From: Gaeumannomyces sp. JS-464
Taxonomy: Eukaryota; Ascomycota; Sordariomycetes; Magnaporthales; Magnaporthaceae
Reading direction: 5' to 3'
Length of the DNA stretch: 64,000 bases
Assembly (NCBI GenBank): GCA_002197995.1
Contig: NGZR01000005.1
Location: forward strand, 2,852,001 to 2,916,000
The notes under the pieces are model-generated. The model did not search any database. It was not told where the DNA came from and worked only from the letters and a program-made list of their open reading frames with translations. Of the stretch, positions 1 through 11,900 are shown one piece after another (within the stretch, counting starts at the first letter, position 1; each line of letters opens with the position of its first letter). A program made the position numbers and the translations under genes.

Positions 1-3000
1 GGTAAATCAACGCTGGAGCGAGCGGGTCTCGGCAGTCGAGAATGTGTTTGTGTAAGCCGGGGAGAGAAGGGCAAGGTTAAGGGTGTCCCGAGCGGTTCGT
101 ATCAAACGAATGGCTGGCCAGCAACGACAGACTGTAGGGAAATATGTTGGTAGAGTAGAAAGAGAAGATAGGAGAGTCGAACCGAAGGAGAAAGGACAAG
201 AAAGGAAAGTAACGAAAGTTGTAAGTGACGATAAGGAAAATGCGTTTGGGGTATCTGATGTCTGGAAAGAGGACACGACCCAGACGGCCATGAAGCGGCC
301 GTCTGACTTTATAAAAGGAGATGAGAAGACAGAGTGGACCGAGGGCCAAAAGTAGAAGCGGCAAGGCGCGTCGATGGAGCGACAGGCTCTACTGGGGCCT
401 GATGTTGCTGCGATGCAATGGCACAGCAGCAGGCTGGGCACGCAGCGAGGTACGTAGCCGTCAGGGAGCAGGACCGGGTAAGGCAGAGGCTGCCGATCTG
501 AAACATGGGTACATCAACAGCTGGCTGGCGGCATGAAACCCAGCTTGTGTGTCCAAAAAGGCAGATGGGACAGCCTTGGGCCGCTGATATTGGCTGGGTG
601 GTTTCGGATGGCGTCTGTCTGAAGTTGGGCGGCTACGAGAGGCCAGCTGTGGGTCGCGCGAGCATGGTGCGGTAGGGCGGCTAGCCGTTCATGGGTGCAC
701 GCCTTAGCGGCTTGTCAAAACAGACAGGACGTCTATCCGCCCATCCACAGCACCAGATGCATGACAATGGAGAAGAAGGAAAAAACGGAGATTACCCCTC
801 GTATGCTGCCCAGAAACAGCCATCAGGCCAAGCGACTGCACGAGGGAAACAACGAAGACGACAGCGGCAAGGAAAGAATTTCGCAGAAATGCATGCAGGC
901 TGGGACTACCACCTTTTCCTGCCCGCATCTTGGCGGGCTTGGCATGTACAGGAAATTAATAGCACCGAAGAGTGAGATTACCCCAGCATACTGCCTTGCA
1001 CACAGCGGGATGTGAGCAGATCTTTGATGAGCTGTCCATGAAACTTGACGGATGACCTTGAGGTATTCTGGGCTCGGGAAATGGCAGGCGGGAGGGGAAA
1101 AGGACCCAGAATTAGCCACAGGGGTTGGGGCTGGGGCAAGAGGCAATCTGGGCGCCTATTCGGCAGCCTTGTGCAGCGGACGAAGCCTCGCCCGGCTGGA
1201 TCCTGCTTCCACTGGTTTAGCAGCCGCTTTAGCACCTTACACAGTGATGTAGCTAGGTATGATCCGTCCGGCTTCCGTCCTAAATCGGGACCGAGCAGCT
1301 AGGGTGCCGGGAACCTCTGCATGTACGTAGCCAGGTTCGGCCGCCGAGTATGAGGGGGACGGGATATGTATGTGGGAGTGGTGGTGGGGTGGGCGGCAGC
1401 AGGCCAGGGCAGCGGCAACGTCAAAGGGGAACAGAGGTGGTCGGACCGACAAGAAGCTCGGGCTTTGTGTTCTTGGACCCAAAAGCAGACCGGGATGGCA
1501 GCGTCGCGGCAAACAAGCGACAAACGCAGCGCAACCGCGACTTGAAACAAGAAACAATTGCGGCTGGCAGTCCTGCCGGGTCGCGGGGGAGTTAGAGCTG
1601 TTGGCAGCATGAAAGAACAAACGCAACACACGAACCGACGAGGTGGGTGGGACTGGGTGCCGGGCATGACAGCAGACGGAGATCTGGGTACGCCAACAGG
1701 CGGGAGTCAGGGCGCTTGTGGAGCGCGGCTGGCGGCAAACGACAGCACGGGCTAGCCAGCGTATCGCGGGGGTGGAGATGGCACCAGACGGCATGCGCAG
1801 GTGCGAAAGCAGAGGCAAGCCCGAGATGAAGGGGCATGCAACGAGGACATGCTGCAAACAAACAGGTCAAAACTCCCCCGTCGAGCGTTGGGTCGGGTCA
1901 TGGTAGCAGTCGGTCAGCAGAGGCGGGCGTGGCGGCGGCCAGAAGCCGCAGCAGCCCAGGTCGCGCGTGCAAAGCGATCACCCGCTGCAATGCAGGCATG
2001 GATCTGGGACTGGGACTGGGACTGGGACCGATGGACTGACGCTGGTCGCGGTTCATCAGTCTGGCCCCCGGTCCTGACCGAGTGTCGTCGATACTCTTTT
2101 GAGTGGCTGGATCCTGTCCTCTCAGTGCTGATCTCACTGTGCTCGTACCTGCGTCCGCCGTCGTGGCTGGAACGTGCCAGGAATGGCTGCTCTGTGTTAA
2201 TTGATGCAGTGCGACGGCGGGCCACACACGGATCAGGAATGGGCGAGCGAACCATGGGCCATGGAGAAAAGGGGGAAGAGCCACACCACCATCTCGGAGG
2301 AGGAAATGACGATGCACCCAAGAAAACAGCAGCCATAGATGAGACGAGTCGTAGCCGTTATTTCGGGAGTCGGCTGCTTCCTCGGATTGGACGGTCGCGT
2401 TACAGTGCCCGCCCGTGTGTTTACGCAAAAAAGGACAGAAGCAGAGCTCCGTGTGAGAAGAGGAAGGTGCCCATTGCTATCCGCCAGGTACCCATGTACA
2501 CTGGATGCGCGCGCGTTTACAGAACCAAGGGCGGTTAAAATAAAACAAAAACCCCAGTTCAGCGCTCACGGCTCCATTCCAACCACCCTATATGGTCTAG
2601 CCAGTCCCCTATTTTTGGCGCAAGCTCACGTGCCTTCGCCCCCCATTGGCCCTCTGGTAGAGTAGACGACCCACCGACCAGCAGCCTGCAGATGGATTTG
2701 ACTTGCAGACAGGCATCGGAACGGCGCCCGCTTGGGAGATGGGTGAAATTAGCTTCGACAAGAGCGCACCACCTTCTGTCGTCAACAGAACGTTGGTTCT
2801 CGTCTCGTCGACGCCTGGGACTTGGTGGAAATACCGCGCATGATCTCGGCCCTATGATCGACACTTCTCTGCCATCCCCGCGCGGCCAGTCGGTGGGCCT
2901 TAGCCTCTCAGCGCTGGGCCGTCAATCGGGCTCCTTCCAATCGGTCTTCGTCCATCTCGCATGCCCGGCGAAGGGAAGCGTGGGCCTTGACCCGTCGTTG

Positions 3001-5039
3001 CCGGCCTCACGGTTTGTCGCGACAGTAAGCTTGGGGTCATGACCGCCGGCGCCTTCAATCCCTCTGCCTGCGGGTACTCGATGAAGAAAACTTCGAGACA
3101 GGGCACTGTTTGTAGCGAGCGTAATCCTCACCCTCACACCAGTGCCTCCAGACCACAGATCGACTTCAGGACTCCATGATGGCACAGCAGTCTTTTCTTG
3201 GAGCTGTTGATAGTCATGGGAGCGCCTATTTGCTGCTGTCATCAAGTCTTGTTTCAAGCCGTGCCCACGCCTTACTCTGCCAAACTAAACAGAGCAACAC
3301 CTGACAATCGGGGATCAATATAGCCACACCAAGACTGGCGGAGACCATCGTCAGGATGTGTGGCTGGTGATCAAGCCCCAGCCCCCCACGGCACCGGGGC
3401 AAGCATTGCTTAATCCCGACGGTTCGTTTCTCGGGAGAGGCTGCCAAGATTATTGGGCGCGGCAAATCTTCGCAACTAAAATTCCCCATCACAATGGCTA
3501 ACATTCACCAACGACCTCGACAGCTTGCGGTCGTTGAAGACAAGCTCAGATACAAGAAATGTGAGAGCTGGGGGATTGTGGCTCAAGGGCTATATGAACG
3601 CCCAAGTGCAGGCCGCGTCGTCGAATCTAGCTGGCGAATAGTGCGCATATCTGCAATGAAAGGAATCACACCGTGATGGTGTTGCCCGCCGATACCGCCT
3701 GCGTACGTGCAGTAGACACGAAGGCCCCGGGGTCGCCTAAGGGAATGGGCATTGGTTCTTTGTTCTGTGCTGTCGGCACAAGTTAAACCCGTAGCAGACA
3801 GCCGATGAGAAAAGGGCCGATGTTTGGACGCCACATACGGACTCGTTCAAGGATCAGAGCCTTGGATGCCGTTTTGCGGGGTCTGGGAATGATGAATTGG
3901 TGCTGGAAGCAGCACGCCCAGGGTATTCAGGCTAAAGTTGGCCTATCCATGTGCTGCCCTCCAACCCGGCCATACGGCCGCCGGGATAATACAGGCCACC
4001 CGTGGACTCTGCCGTGCTGACCACCTATGGGCTCCAATAATTCCGGCTCCCCATATTTCGGCCGGCGTTTGCCCCGCCTGTGTGCAGAAGAACGACGTTT
4101 GGGTGAAGCACAGTTCTCCAACGTAGCTTACCGCCCAGTCCGTTTATTTAGGCAGGGCATTTCATATATCTGACATGGCGGGATCGGGTCGTCGTCCCCG
4201 AGAGCAAGCAAACCCAAGGTACCAACCAGGCATAGCAGGCCCTAGGGACTGCGCAGCATGGGGTATCGCGATATTCCGCTGAGGGTCTCTGCGTCGATTT
4301 TGAAAGCTGGGCGGCACTGGAAGGAGCTAGCTTGTCAGTCAGGCTTGCCCGTCGGGACTAAATGCTTGGTTCACAACCAAAAGCGGAAATAAGCTACACT
4401 TCCCCGACCATCCGCTTCTCCGCACCTCCGCACCACCCCTCCATCGCCGGCTTCGATGCCACCACAACATGCAGGCCTCGCTGCGATAGGAGCGCCTTAT
4501 TACCCCTCACCCCTGTCGCGTCTGCCCAATCTCTCAGAGCTGCTCACCCCAGTCAAAGCGAAACCGGCCGTTGGAGCGCGAAGCCCGCATGTCACCAGGT
4601 CACATACACGGCCTGGAACTTCACCGGCCTTTCCCTGGGGGTTCTTTGGGGACTGACCGCTCCGTGGTGGCGATGGAGGGTGGTGGTGGGCACCTTCTCT
4701 CGCGTGGCAGGCCTCACGGAGTTCCAGATCGGCTGGGATGCAACCTCGAATGGTGCCAGGATCGAAAGCTCTGTGTCGATACCCCTATTTACCCCGAGTC
4801 CGAGCCGAGTTCTCCAACGGCTTAGCGTGGGATTGGTCATGGGTAAAAATCCGCTGTCGGGAGAAGTGGTAGTTATATCTTTGTCCGCCAGTCCCGTTTA
4901 TGTTTCTTTCTTTCAGTGGCCCCTACAGCTCGCCTCGTTCTGCCAACACCGGCGTGGGCAGAGTGTGTGAATTTCGCCAAACCTATTCCTGGGTAAACAA
5001 ACACTTCTGGGAAGATCAAACACAGGAAACCCGTGAAAG
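1..5039. other. gene-poor left flank, no gene recognised
   Basis: I read all six frames here and found no stretch with the codon bias, splice pattern or protein motifs of the genes further right; the open frames are short and overlap on both strands. The first 360 bases are purine-rich on + (pyrimidine-rich on -) with a TATA-like tttataaa at about 308-315, as might lie upstream of a minus-strand gene beyond the left edge. A short run of a 6-bp gggact unit lies near 2008-2030. The last few hundred bases before 5040 presumably hold the promoter and leader of the sugar transporter. Confidence 0.5.
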
Positions 5040-7265
5040 ATGGCCGGCGGCGGCGACTCCAGCACGGCGTTTTACGATGCCGCGCTTCACAAGCGTCAGG
5101 CGATGATGGGGGCGAGCGGCGCCCGGGCTCTGCTCAAGAACTTCAGGGTCTTCCGCATCGCCGCCTTCGCTTGCATCGGCGGTGTCCTCTACGGCTACAA
5201 CCAGGTACTTTTCGTGATTCCGATGTGCCAGCGCCGAGCCGCCTGTACCAACCGGTCTCTCTCCTTGATGCTGACCCAGCCCAGGGAATGTTCTCGGGCG
5301 TCCTGGCTATGCCTTCGTTCCAGGCCCGTGAGTACCTGATCCTTCGCCTGCCCGTCCCATGACACATCATCGCTACCGTCTCCACAACAATCCGTCAAAT
5401 TGCGGCAAGCTGATAATAAGGGGGGCTTCCAATCTATAGACATGGGCGAATGGGATCCTGTCGACCCGAACGCAGACCAGTCTAAGAAGGGATGGCTCAC
5501 GGCTATCCTGGAGCTCGGAGCCTGGATCGGCACCCTTCTGTCTAGCTTCATGGCCGAGATCCTGTCCCGGAAGTATAGCGTACTGGTTGCCACGACCGTC
5601 TTCATTCCTCGGCGTTATAATCCAGGCCACCGCGGTCCAGGCCGGCCACGAGGTTATTCTGGCTGGACGATTCATCACGTTAGTTTGCCCCTACCTGCTC
5701 TGGACGATTCCGATATCAACAATCCCCAAAATACTAATATCCCAGTTCTTGATATAATAGGGGCATGGGTGTCGGAAGTCTGGCCATGATCATCCCCATT
5801 TACAACTCCGAGGTCGCTCCCCCAGAAGTTCGCGGCGCACTGGTTGCCACGCAGCAGCTCTCCATCTGCTTCGGGATCATGATAAGCTTCTGGATTGACT
5901 AGTGAGTGTCAAAGCTGCATGTCTTGGTGTTCACAGTGGCATAGCTAACACTTGGGTAAAACAACCAAGCGGCACTAATTTCATCGGAGGCACCGAACTC
6001 GGTCAGCAAAAGGATGCCGCGTGGCTGACCCCGACGACACTCCAACTCGCGCCGGCCGTGGTCCTGCTCTTCGGCATGATCTTCATGCCCTTCTCCCCCC
6101 GCTGGCTTGTGCACCATGGGCGCGAGGAGGAGGCACGACAAGTGCTCTCTCACCTGCGCGAGCTGCCATCCGACCACGAGCTCGTGGAGCTTGAGTTCCT
6201 CGAGATCAAGGCGCAGTCGCTGTTCGAGAAGAGGACGGTCGCCGAGCACTTCCCGCACCTGTCGGAGCCGACGGCCTGGAACACGTTCAAAATCCAATGG
6301 GTTGCTATCGGCAAGCTATTCCAGAGCCGGGCCATGTTTAAGCGCGTCATCGTCGCCACCGTCACCATGTTCTTCCAGCAGTGGACCGGCATCAACGCGG
6401 TGCTGTATTATGCTCCTACCATCTTCAAGCAGCTGGGGCTCGACAGCACCACCACTTCGCTGCTCGCCACGGGCGTCGTCGGCATCGTCATGCTCCTCGC
6501 CACCATCCCCGCCGTGCTCTGGATCGACCGCGTGGGACGGAAGCCTGTCCTTACCGTAGGAGCTATTGGGATGGCGACGTGCCACATTATTATCGCCATC
6601 ATTCTGGCCAAGAACATCGGGCGCTTTTCAGAGGAAATAGCGGCCGGGTGGGCTGCGGTTGTCATGGTCTGGCTTTTCGTTATCCATTTTGGCTACTCAT
6701 GGGGTCCTTGTGCTTGGATCATCATTGCCGAAATCTGGCCTCTAAGTTCCCGACCGTACGGCGTGGCACTTGGGGCTTCAAGTAACTGGATGTAAGTGAC
6801 ATCTCCATTGAAGGTGCACTTCACAGGCTCATTGCGACTGACTCCTGCTCCACACAGGAACAACTTCATTGTGGGCCAGGTCACCCCGATCATGCTGCAA
6901 AGCATCACATATGGAACCTACCTGATTTTCGGCATCCTGACGTTTATGGGCGCCGGATTTATCTGGTTCTTCGTGCCCGAGACAAAACGGCTCACGCTCG
7001 AGGAGATGGTGAGTACCAGAACGCGTGCTCGTATAAGCCAGTCGATACTATACCTACCTCACATCTGGATCTCTAACCGGGTATTTTGCCCTAGGACATT
7101 ATTTTCGGCTCCCAAGGAACGGCTCAGGCCGACATTGAACGCATGGAGGAAATCAACCGCGAAATCGGCCTCACGGCCATCCTTCAGGGAGAGATGGGCG
7201 CTGGCAGCAGTGATCACGGCGTGGACGTCAAGGAAAAAATGGAGAAGACTGAGGCTCAGGTCTAG
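5040..7265 (+). CDS. MFS sugar transporter (SP family), one frame break
   Basis: This is a 12-TM sugar porter of the major facilitator superfamily, expected at the plasma membrane and taking up hexose, xylose or quinate-like substrates. Seven exons fit: 5040-5204, 5285-5327, 5440-5678, 5761-5901, 5970-6791, 6858-7008 and 7095-7265, all joined in frame except exon 3. Family marks are GGVLYGYNQGMFSGVL in TM1, GRFITGMGVGSLAMIIPIYN, the loop DRVGRKP between TM8 and TM9, QQWTGINAVLYYAP in TM7, and PETKRLTLEEM after TM12. Exon 3 needs one C removed at 5607-5608 to read VFILGVIIQA; without that the exon-exon frame does not close. The start follows from conservation (MAGGGDSSTAFYDAALHKRQ). It closely resembles the fungal glucose/quinate permease group, but the substrate cannot be told from sequence. 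Confidence 0.9.
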
Positions 7266-8954
7266 AAGGGAGCGCAGACGTGGGTTATGCGATATTGGAT
7301 GCCGGTGTTTTCAGATGTGTCGGAGGCATTTGCTGAGGTAGTGCAGGTTGAGTTGAGTCGACGGGACAAATTATTTTCTGTATCCCCAACATCCATTATC
7401 ACTCTTCGAGGTCGTCTGGGTGTCAGCCTTCTATCGCATGTGATGAGAATCGCCGTCTACGCGAATATGGCACGCTGGACTTCACACGGTGGGACTTTCG
7501 GTTCGGCCACGAGAAGGCGGAAGTGTGGGTGGCGTGTTGATGGATTAATTCTCTCCCTACGTGAACACGGCGACCTCTCAGAAATCCTAAATGTTCAATA
7601 TTCTACCTGCCAACCATCCAATCCGCCGTGGAACCAGGATATTTATTTGCCAGCAAAACAGACCGGATTAGTAGGGTACTGCATTCGAACGGTATTATCT
7701 TTTTCTTTTTTTTTTTTTCTACTTTCACCTCATCCTCCGGAGTCTCTCTATACAAAGGGGAGAAGACCGAAGGCAACATGCAGAGCTCGCGCCCTCGATT
7801 TGCGCCCTCCTTTACCTTTTTTCTTTTTTTTTTCTTCCCCTTTCCCTTCCCCTTCCCCTTCCCCTCCCTTCGGCAACCAGTTCGGGTTCGGTCTAACCTT
7901 TACGATCCCTAAGGGGTGTACTCGCAAACGGACGACCATTTTCCTTCGGCCATTCCAGCCGCCTCAACCTAAATTAGCAAAGGGATCATACTCCCTCCCA
8001 TCGTCCTCCGCCCGCAGGTGCTTCCCATTCTGTCGCCGAGGAATCCCTGTGAGCCGCTACCCGGCTTAGCGAATAAATTGTGAATGCCAATGTACATTTC
8101 TCTCAGACCTCCAATGCCGAACTCCGCCCTTGTTGCCATGCTTTGGCTGTATGCTTCTTTCACGAACCAGTCTGAGCTCGATGCTTTCCCCCTCCTGTGT
8201 TCGAAATCCTTTCCCTTTGTGAATATCCTGTTGGTTTCATGGCTACGGATACCTCGAATGTCCCCAATGCTGTCCTGGGCTAGGGACCGTTTGCTTTCCA
8301 TTCAAGGTACTTTCGACTGAGTTGGAAGGCTACTCGACGCGGATTCCCTAAACCCCCAATGTGAGCGAGGCGGATGGCCGGTAGTCTGTCATACACTGCA
8401 TCGGCCGCCATGGTAACTTGCATGGGACCATCTGCGGAGACGTGAATCGCTCAAGGAGGCCGTTTGCGGTCACAGAGGCTCCTTTGTCTCTTGGGCCTTG
8501 GCCCAACTGCAGCCCTTGCGGGGACACCGCCATTATCCCAACCCCCGGCATAGGGGTGGCTCGGAGGTTTACCAGAGTGAGAAAGGGCAGCACCAAAGGA
8601 CAGTTGAGTGGCGAGAATGCAGACACACAACGACCAATTTCTCTCCAGGAATGTAGTTGTGGCTCTCCCAGTCGACGAGCAAAAAACCTCCCTAACACAC
8701 CATACGTTTTGCCCATTCCACCACGCCTTTGTTTGTGTCCGACGCTCCCTGGATGGGAACATCGCCGTCTTCTAATTGCCCCTTTGCTCATCCCTCCCCT
8801 TCACCACCCGTTTTTTTCTTGCTTCAATTTTCCTTTCTCGCGTCTTTCTTTTCCCAGCTCCATCGTACTACACCAGGAGCCTCGGGGGTGCAGCTGCCCC
8901 TGGTCATTGGGAAGAAGATAGTGAAGCTATACCCTCGCGTCACGACATCACAGG
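7266..8954. other. intergenic region with pyrimidine tracts
   Basis: No gene recognised. The region holds a T-rich tract around 7699-7720 and a long CT tract at about 7815-7870 that ends in a ccccttcccctt-type microsatellite. A second T/C-rich stretch near 8810-8860 lies about 100 bases before the next start codon, which is usual for leaders of Pezizomycotina genes. Confidence 0.5.
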
Positions 8955-11900
8955 ATGCCCTTAGGCGGCACCTTCCGCGGGACGCGCGCGGCCAGCGCGG
9001 CAGCGACGCCTGCCCGAGAGGAGTCGATAGAATCCACGCCAGCGCCTACTGAGCGCAAGCTCGACAAGCGAGCCGAGGCCAAGGCGCGGTGGAGGCTCGG
9101 GATCTCATACGACGACGAAGAGTTCCAGGAGAAGGCCGACGAGTTCGCGGCCATGTTCGAGGGGAAGCACGCCCAGTCGCTCAGCGAGGTCCTGGACAAG
9201 CACTTCACAGGAGCACGAGAAGGCGCTGTTCCTGCACGTGTCCCGGGAGTCCGAGCTGGGGCGGCTGCAGCGCGACTACAGCCGCAAGTACCACCGCCTG
9301 CTGCGCACCGCGAGGTTTCGCAACGCCAAGGTGGCGACGCCGGCCGAGGCCAAGGTCACCAAGCTGACGATGCTCTACTTCGGCCTCCCCGTATCGCCCC
9401 ACGACAGCATGGAGGTCGACCGCGAGCCGCCGAGCGACAGCGAGGACGAGTGCGCGCCCGGAATCCTGGACGACGAGGGCTCCGGTGCGCTGCGGTGGCT
9501 GAACGCGTACACCAAGCGCACCTACGGTACGAGTGTGGATCGGAGTACGTTGGAACCCTTTTGTGGCGTTCTTTTCTATCCCACATCGTGTTCGATTCTC
9601 TCCCCCAGTCTCTCGGCCGCGATTTACTAACACTAGAACAGCTGCGTTGGATCCCAAATATGAAGAGTTCTACAAACCCCAGGGCACCAGCAGAACGACT
9701 CGCACGAAAGACGACGGCTGGTATAGCCACTACAAGCAAGACATGGCCGTCCTGCGCGGCGGCGCAGGCAGCATGGATGTGCTGATGGGCGGCGCGGAGG
9801 AGCGCTCCGCGAAGCCGACGGGCCCATTCTGGCGGCTTCATGGACGCCGTGGCCAGGTTGTGTTCCACGACCTGGCCTCCTTTCGACTCGCTGTGGATCG
9901 GCTCCTGGGACTCCGCCACCGCGGCGGCTTTGAAGTCCTTCTGGTGGTCCGCGACTCCTCCTGATGCACATGATGGATACCAAGAAGTTCACAACCGACA
10001 CGGAGGAGGAGACCAGCATCTTCGAGGACTACATAAAGCGTAGGGATCCGTCGGCGGACAGACTCACCTACTACCTGACCCTTCCTCACCTGGCGTATCC
10101 CAAAACGTCGCTATGGGTGCCCGACAAGAACGATACGAGAGTCCTGATGGTGACGCAGGACGGCGATACCACCGGGGAGGTCGCCTACCTCAACATGCTG
10201 CCATTCACCAACCTACACCTCGGACTTAACCCGGAGCTTGGGTCCAGCCAGTTCACATCGTATCTCTGCGACGTCGCCAAGTTCCTCATACCCGGCACGA
10301 CATCGCCCGGCCAAAGTCTGGTCCACAGGATCGTCCAGGTGCGCTCAGGCGACATCAAGGCCAACAGCCTCGGCGGCCTCAACCTCACCTCGGATCTTCT
10401 TCGCGTCCTTCGAGAACACGCGACGGGCGCCTCCCGCGCGGACCTGCGCATCAGCTCTCCGGAGTCGGACGACCACGCCGCGGTCAAGTGGCGCATCTAC
10501 ATCCCCGGCCTGTGCATGCCCGACGGATACGTCTCGCAGTTCTGCTTCGATCCGAGCAAGGCCAGGAGAATGCTGCCCGACAGGCTGCGCAACCTCCTGG
10601 GGTCCTTCCTGGGCAAGGACGAATACCGGAGGGTCAAGAATGTGGAGATCTGGTGCCCCGGCGAGGGTATGCTGCGGTGGCACAAGGAGCAGGCGCCGGG
10701 CCCCTTCGAGTTCGCCATCCACAAGAACGACACCGCCCTGGATAGGGACCTGGAAGGCATCGTGGCCTTCAGTAGCTTCATGCTGAGGAAAAACCCCTCC
10801 AAAAGGGCCTTCATGGCCGTTCGGCCCGTGTTTAAGGAACACACAGTAGTTGTGCGCAACAGCGCAGGGGAGTTTGGCAGCCCGGAGGGGGACGAGCGGC
10901 CCGGCTTCAAGTTCTCCGCCCCCTGCAAGCAGTGGTCTGGCTGCACGCTGGCCGAGTTTCGGGAACTGGTCCTGGCCAACAGTCAGTGCGACGACGACAC
11001 CAACCCGGCCCACACCGACATCTACATCACACAGGTGCAGCCCGGCGCAGCCGAGGAGCTCCATTCGGGCATCAGCGTGGCCGGAGCTCGCAGCCCGATC
11101 GTCGTGCGCCACGACATGGACGAGACGAACTGGGCCATCATAACCCGCCTCATCATCTCAAGCACAATTTTTGTCCAGAGGGTGGCCCCGTGGACTGCGC
11201 CTGCACTGGATGAGCAGCAAGTGGTGCCTTACGGCTTCTCGCACCAGATGTGGAACTCGGGAACGCCCCATGACGGGCAATTTCCCCAGCTTCAGCCTCT
11301 CGGGCCAGGACTTCTTGGGGACGCCCGGCGCGTGTGGGACAAGTATAGGTACCATGCTCCTAAGGACCAAGCCCAAGGGGCGACGTCGAGGGCGGCGGAT
11401 ATCAGCGAGGCTGCTCCAACGGCGACATCGGCAGAGAACATGAGCCCGCTCGAGGAGCAGCCCGAGCCACCATTCCTCCGCCGCCCGCCCACGTACTTCA
11501 CCAAGTACCCCCTCTCGCAGGCCGAGCACGACGCCCTCGCGCGCCAGACGTACTTCGCCGACCCCATCTCCATCTACGAGCAGGACGGGCCCCGCATCCC
11601 GCCGTTCGGGCCGCCTGTCGAGCAGTTTCTCTACTCCGGCCCCAGCGTGCCGTCCATCAGCCGCTCCATGATGACGGCGACAGAGCAGCTCAAGCTGTCC
11701 AGGGCCTTTGCGAAGATGCGCAACATCGCCGTGGCCGCACGCACGCGTGCCCCTTCAAGGGCTGCGAGGAGACCTTCCACCTGGGCGACACGGCCGCCAT
11801 CCACGAGCACGCCGAGAAGGCGCACTCGACCGAGAAGTGCAACTTTTGCGACGAGCGCCTGTACAAGCACTGGGACGCCCAGCAGCGGCAGCGCCACTTC

